NCBI GenBank assembly: GCA_014377145.1 | Contig: JACMQE010000305.1 | Location: 1 to 5,705, forward strand | Direction: 5' to 3' | DNA from: Glaciimonas sp. | GTDB taxonomy: Bacteria > Pseudomonadota > Gammaproteobacteria > Burkholderiales > Burkholderiaceae | Length of the DNA: 5,705 bases | Shown: positions 5,063 to 5,705 of the stretch, piece by piece | How positions within the stretch are numbered: position 1 is the stretch's first letter | Layout: each line of letters opens with the position of its first letter | The notes under the pieces: model-generated | Database searches by the model: none | Told to the model about the DNA's origin: nothing | The model's input: only the letters and a program-made list of their open reading frames with translations | Program-made: the position numbers and the translations under genes

Positions 5063-5705
5063 AGGTTAACGTGCCAGCGTGCCAGCGTACTATTTAATGA
5101 TGCATTTTTGCGGTCTTTAGCCTGCACGGCGCGCCAGAGTTTTTGTGCTTCTTCTTTCTGGCCTTTAACCCACAGGACTTCACCCAGATGGACGCCGATT
5201 TCAACATCGGGCAGCGCGGTATAAGCTGCGCGCAGGTGTGCTTCTGCGTCTACCAGATTGCCGAGTCGAAATTGGACCCAGCCCATGCTATCCATAATAA
5301 AAGGGTCTTGCGGAGCTAGCGATAGCGCTTTGGTGATCAGTGACAAAGCCTCTGGTAATCGAATGTTGCGATCTGCCAGAGAATAGCCGAGCGCATTGTA
5401 GGCTTGCTGGCTATTTGGTGCCAGTGTGATTAGTTTACGCAGAGACGTTTCCATGATGATTATGTTGTTGAGTTTTTCTGCCACCATCGCATAGTCATAC
5501 AATAAATCGGGATTTTTTGGATAACGTTTGAGTGCGGTTTCCAGCACGCGCTGGGCTTCGATAGTGCGGTTCGTCTCGCGCAGGAATTGGGCATCAACCT
5601 GAGTTACCTGAACTTCTTCGGCTTCCCCATTGGTCTCGATTTGGGTCAGCACTTGTCTGGCACCATCGACATCGCCGCGCTTGGCGATTAATTGTGCACG
5701 GCGGA
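5059..5705 (-). CDS. TPR-repeat protein, N-terminus beyond the window
   Basis: About 214 C-terminal codons are visible and the frame stays open to the right edge. The in-frame GTG at 5652 falls inside a TPR-like helix (RGDVDGARQVL) and is not the real start. The sequence is a tandem array of 34-residue TPR helices. Typical segments are AQRVLETALKRYPKNPDLLYDYA, broken here at EALKR-like helix turns, then NALGYSLAD, EALSLITKALSLAPQDP, DSMGWVQFRLGN and AEAHLRAAYTALP. Such arrays bind protein partners. In Burkholderiales a long TPR protein commonly precedes lolB and ispE. That suggests a role linked to the envelope, but this is context only and I assign no function or symbol. The stop TGA overlaps the lolB ATG by four bases. 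An 8-bp tandem repeat lies within the last codons. Confidence 0.88.
   Translation of the reverse strand, partial: RRAQLIAKRGDVDGARQVLTQIETNGEAEEVQVTQVDAQFLRETNRTIEAQRVLETALKRYPKNPDLLYDYAMVAEKLNNIIIMETSLRKLITLAPNSQQAYNALGYSLADRNIRLPEALSLITKALSLAPQDPFIMDSMGWVQFRLGNLVDAEAHLRAAYTALPDVEIGVHLGEVLWVKGQKEEAQKLWRAVQAKDRKNASLNSTLARWHVNL
5071..5086. repeat. 8-bp tandem repeat GTGCCAGC x2 at the end of the TPR gene
   Basis: Two exact adjacent copies of GTGCCAGC (plus strand) lie in the last codons of the TPR gene, 9 bp before the lolB start codon. Because eight is not a multiple of three, gain or loss of one copy changes the end of the protein. With a single copy the frame would stop at TAA after Leu-Ala-Arg, three bases before the lolB ATG. 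Confidence 0.75.

Noticed and set aside
5650..5652. GTG as the start of the TPR gene
   Set aside because: The frame continues upstream without a stop to the window edge and the upstream residues form a TPR-like helix, so the gene is simply truncated by the window.
1..5705. Search for mobile elements, CRISPR arrays, defence genes or integration sites
   Set aside because: No transposase or integrase motifs, no regularly spaced repeats and no duplicated tRNA 3' end were seen; the gene content is core housekeeping.

Overview
The window reads almost entirely leftward (minus strand) and carries a conserved housekeeping block. In transcription order it holds a TPR-repeat protein (cut by the right edge), lolB, ispE, tRNA-Gln(TTG), prs, rplY and pth. 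This order, the long CTC-type L25, and the Pth, PRPP synthetase and LolB sequences point to a betaproteobacterium of the Burkholderiales, perhaps Oxalobacteraceae. That placement comes from remembered gene order and protein character, not a search. Base composition looks moderate rather than GC-rich, and nothing suggests recent transfer: there are no transposases, integrases, CRISPR arrays or phage genes.

Right part (about 3341-5705): the TPR gene overlaps lolB by the four bases ATGA, so the two are probably translationally coupled. A 96-bp gap leads to ispE, the kinase of the non-mevalonate isoprenoid pathway. LolB inserts lipoproteins into the outer membrane. Middle (about 2037-3340): a complete tRNA-Gln with encoded CCA lies 80 bp after ispE and about 200 bp before prs, which makes PRPP for nucleotides, histidine and tryptophan. 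No clear terminator separates ispE, the tRNA and prs, so read-through with tRNA processing is plausible, although two weak promoter candidates precede prs.

Left part (1-2036): rplY (5S-rRNA-binding protein L25) follows prs after a 234-bp gap packed with short inverted repeats. One looks like an intrinsic terminator only about 40 nt before the rplY start. Its 3' arm can pair instead with the loop region of the preceding hairpin, which is the layout of a transcription attenuator. That preceding hairpin also resembles helix IV of 5S rRNA, next to the site L25 binds. A hairpin follows rplY at the position of its terminator. pth then has its own candidate promoter and a leader with two tandem hairpins, the second followed by five T. 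The last 334 bp to the left edge hold no gene I can support.

The protein genes are ordinary. The part worth a second look is non-coding: the rplY leader as a possible L25-responsive attenuator, and the similar arrangement in front of pth.
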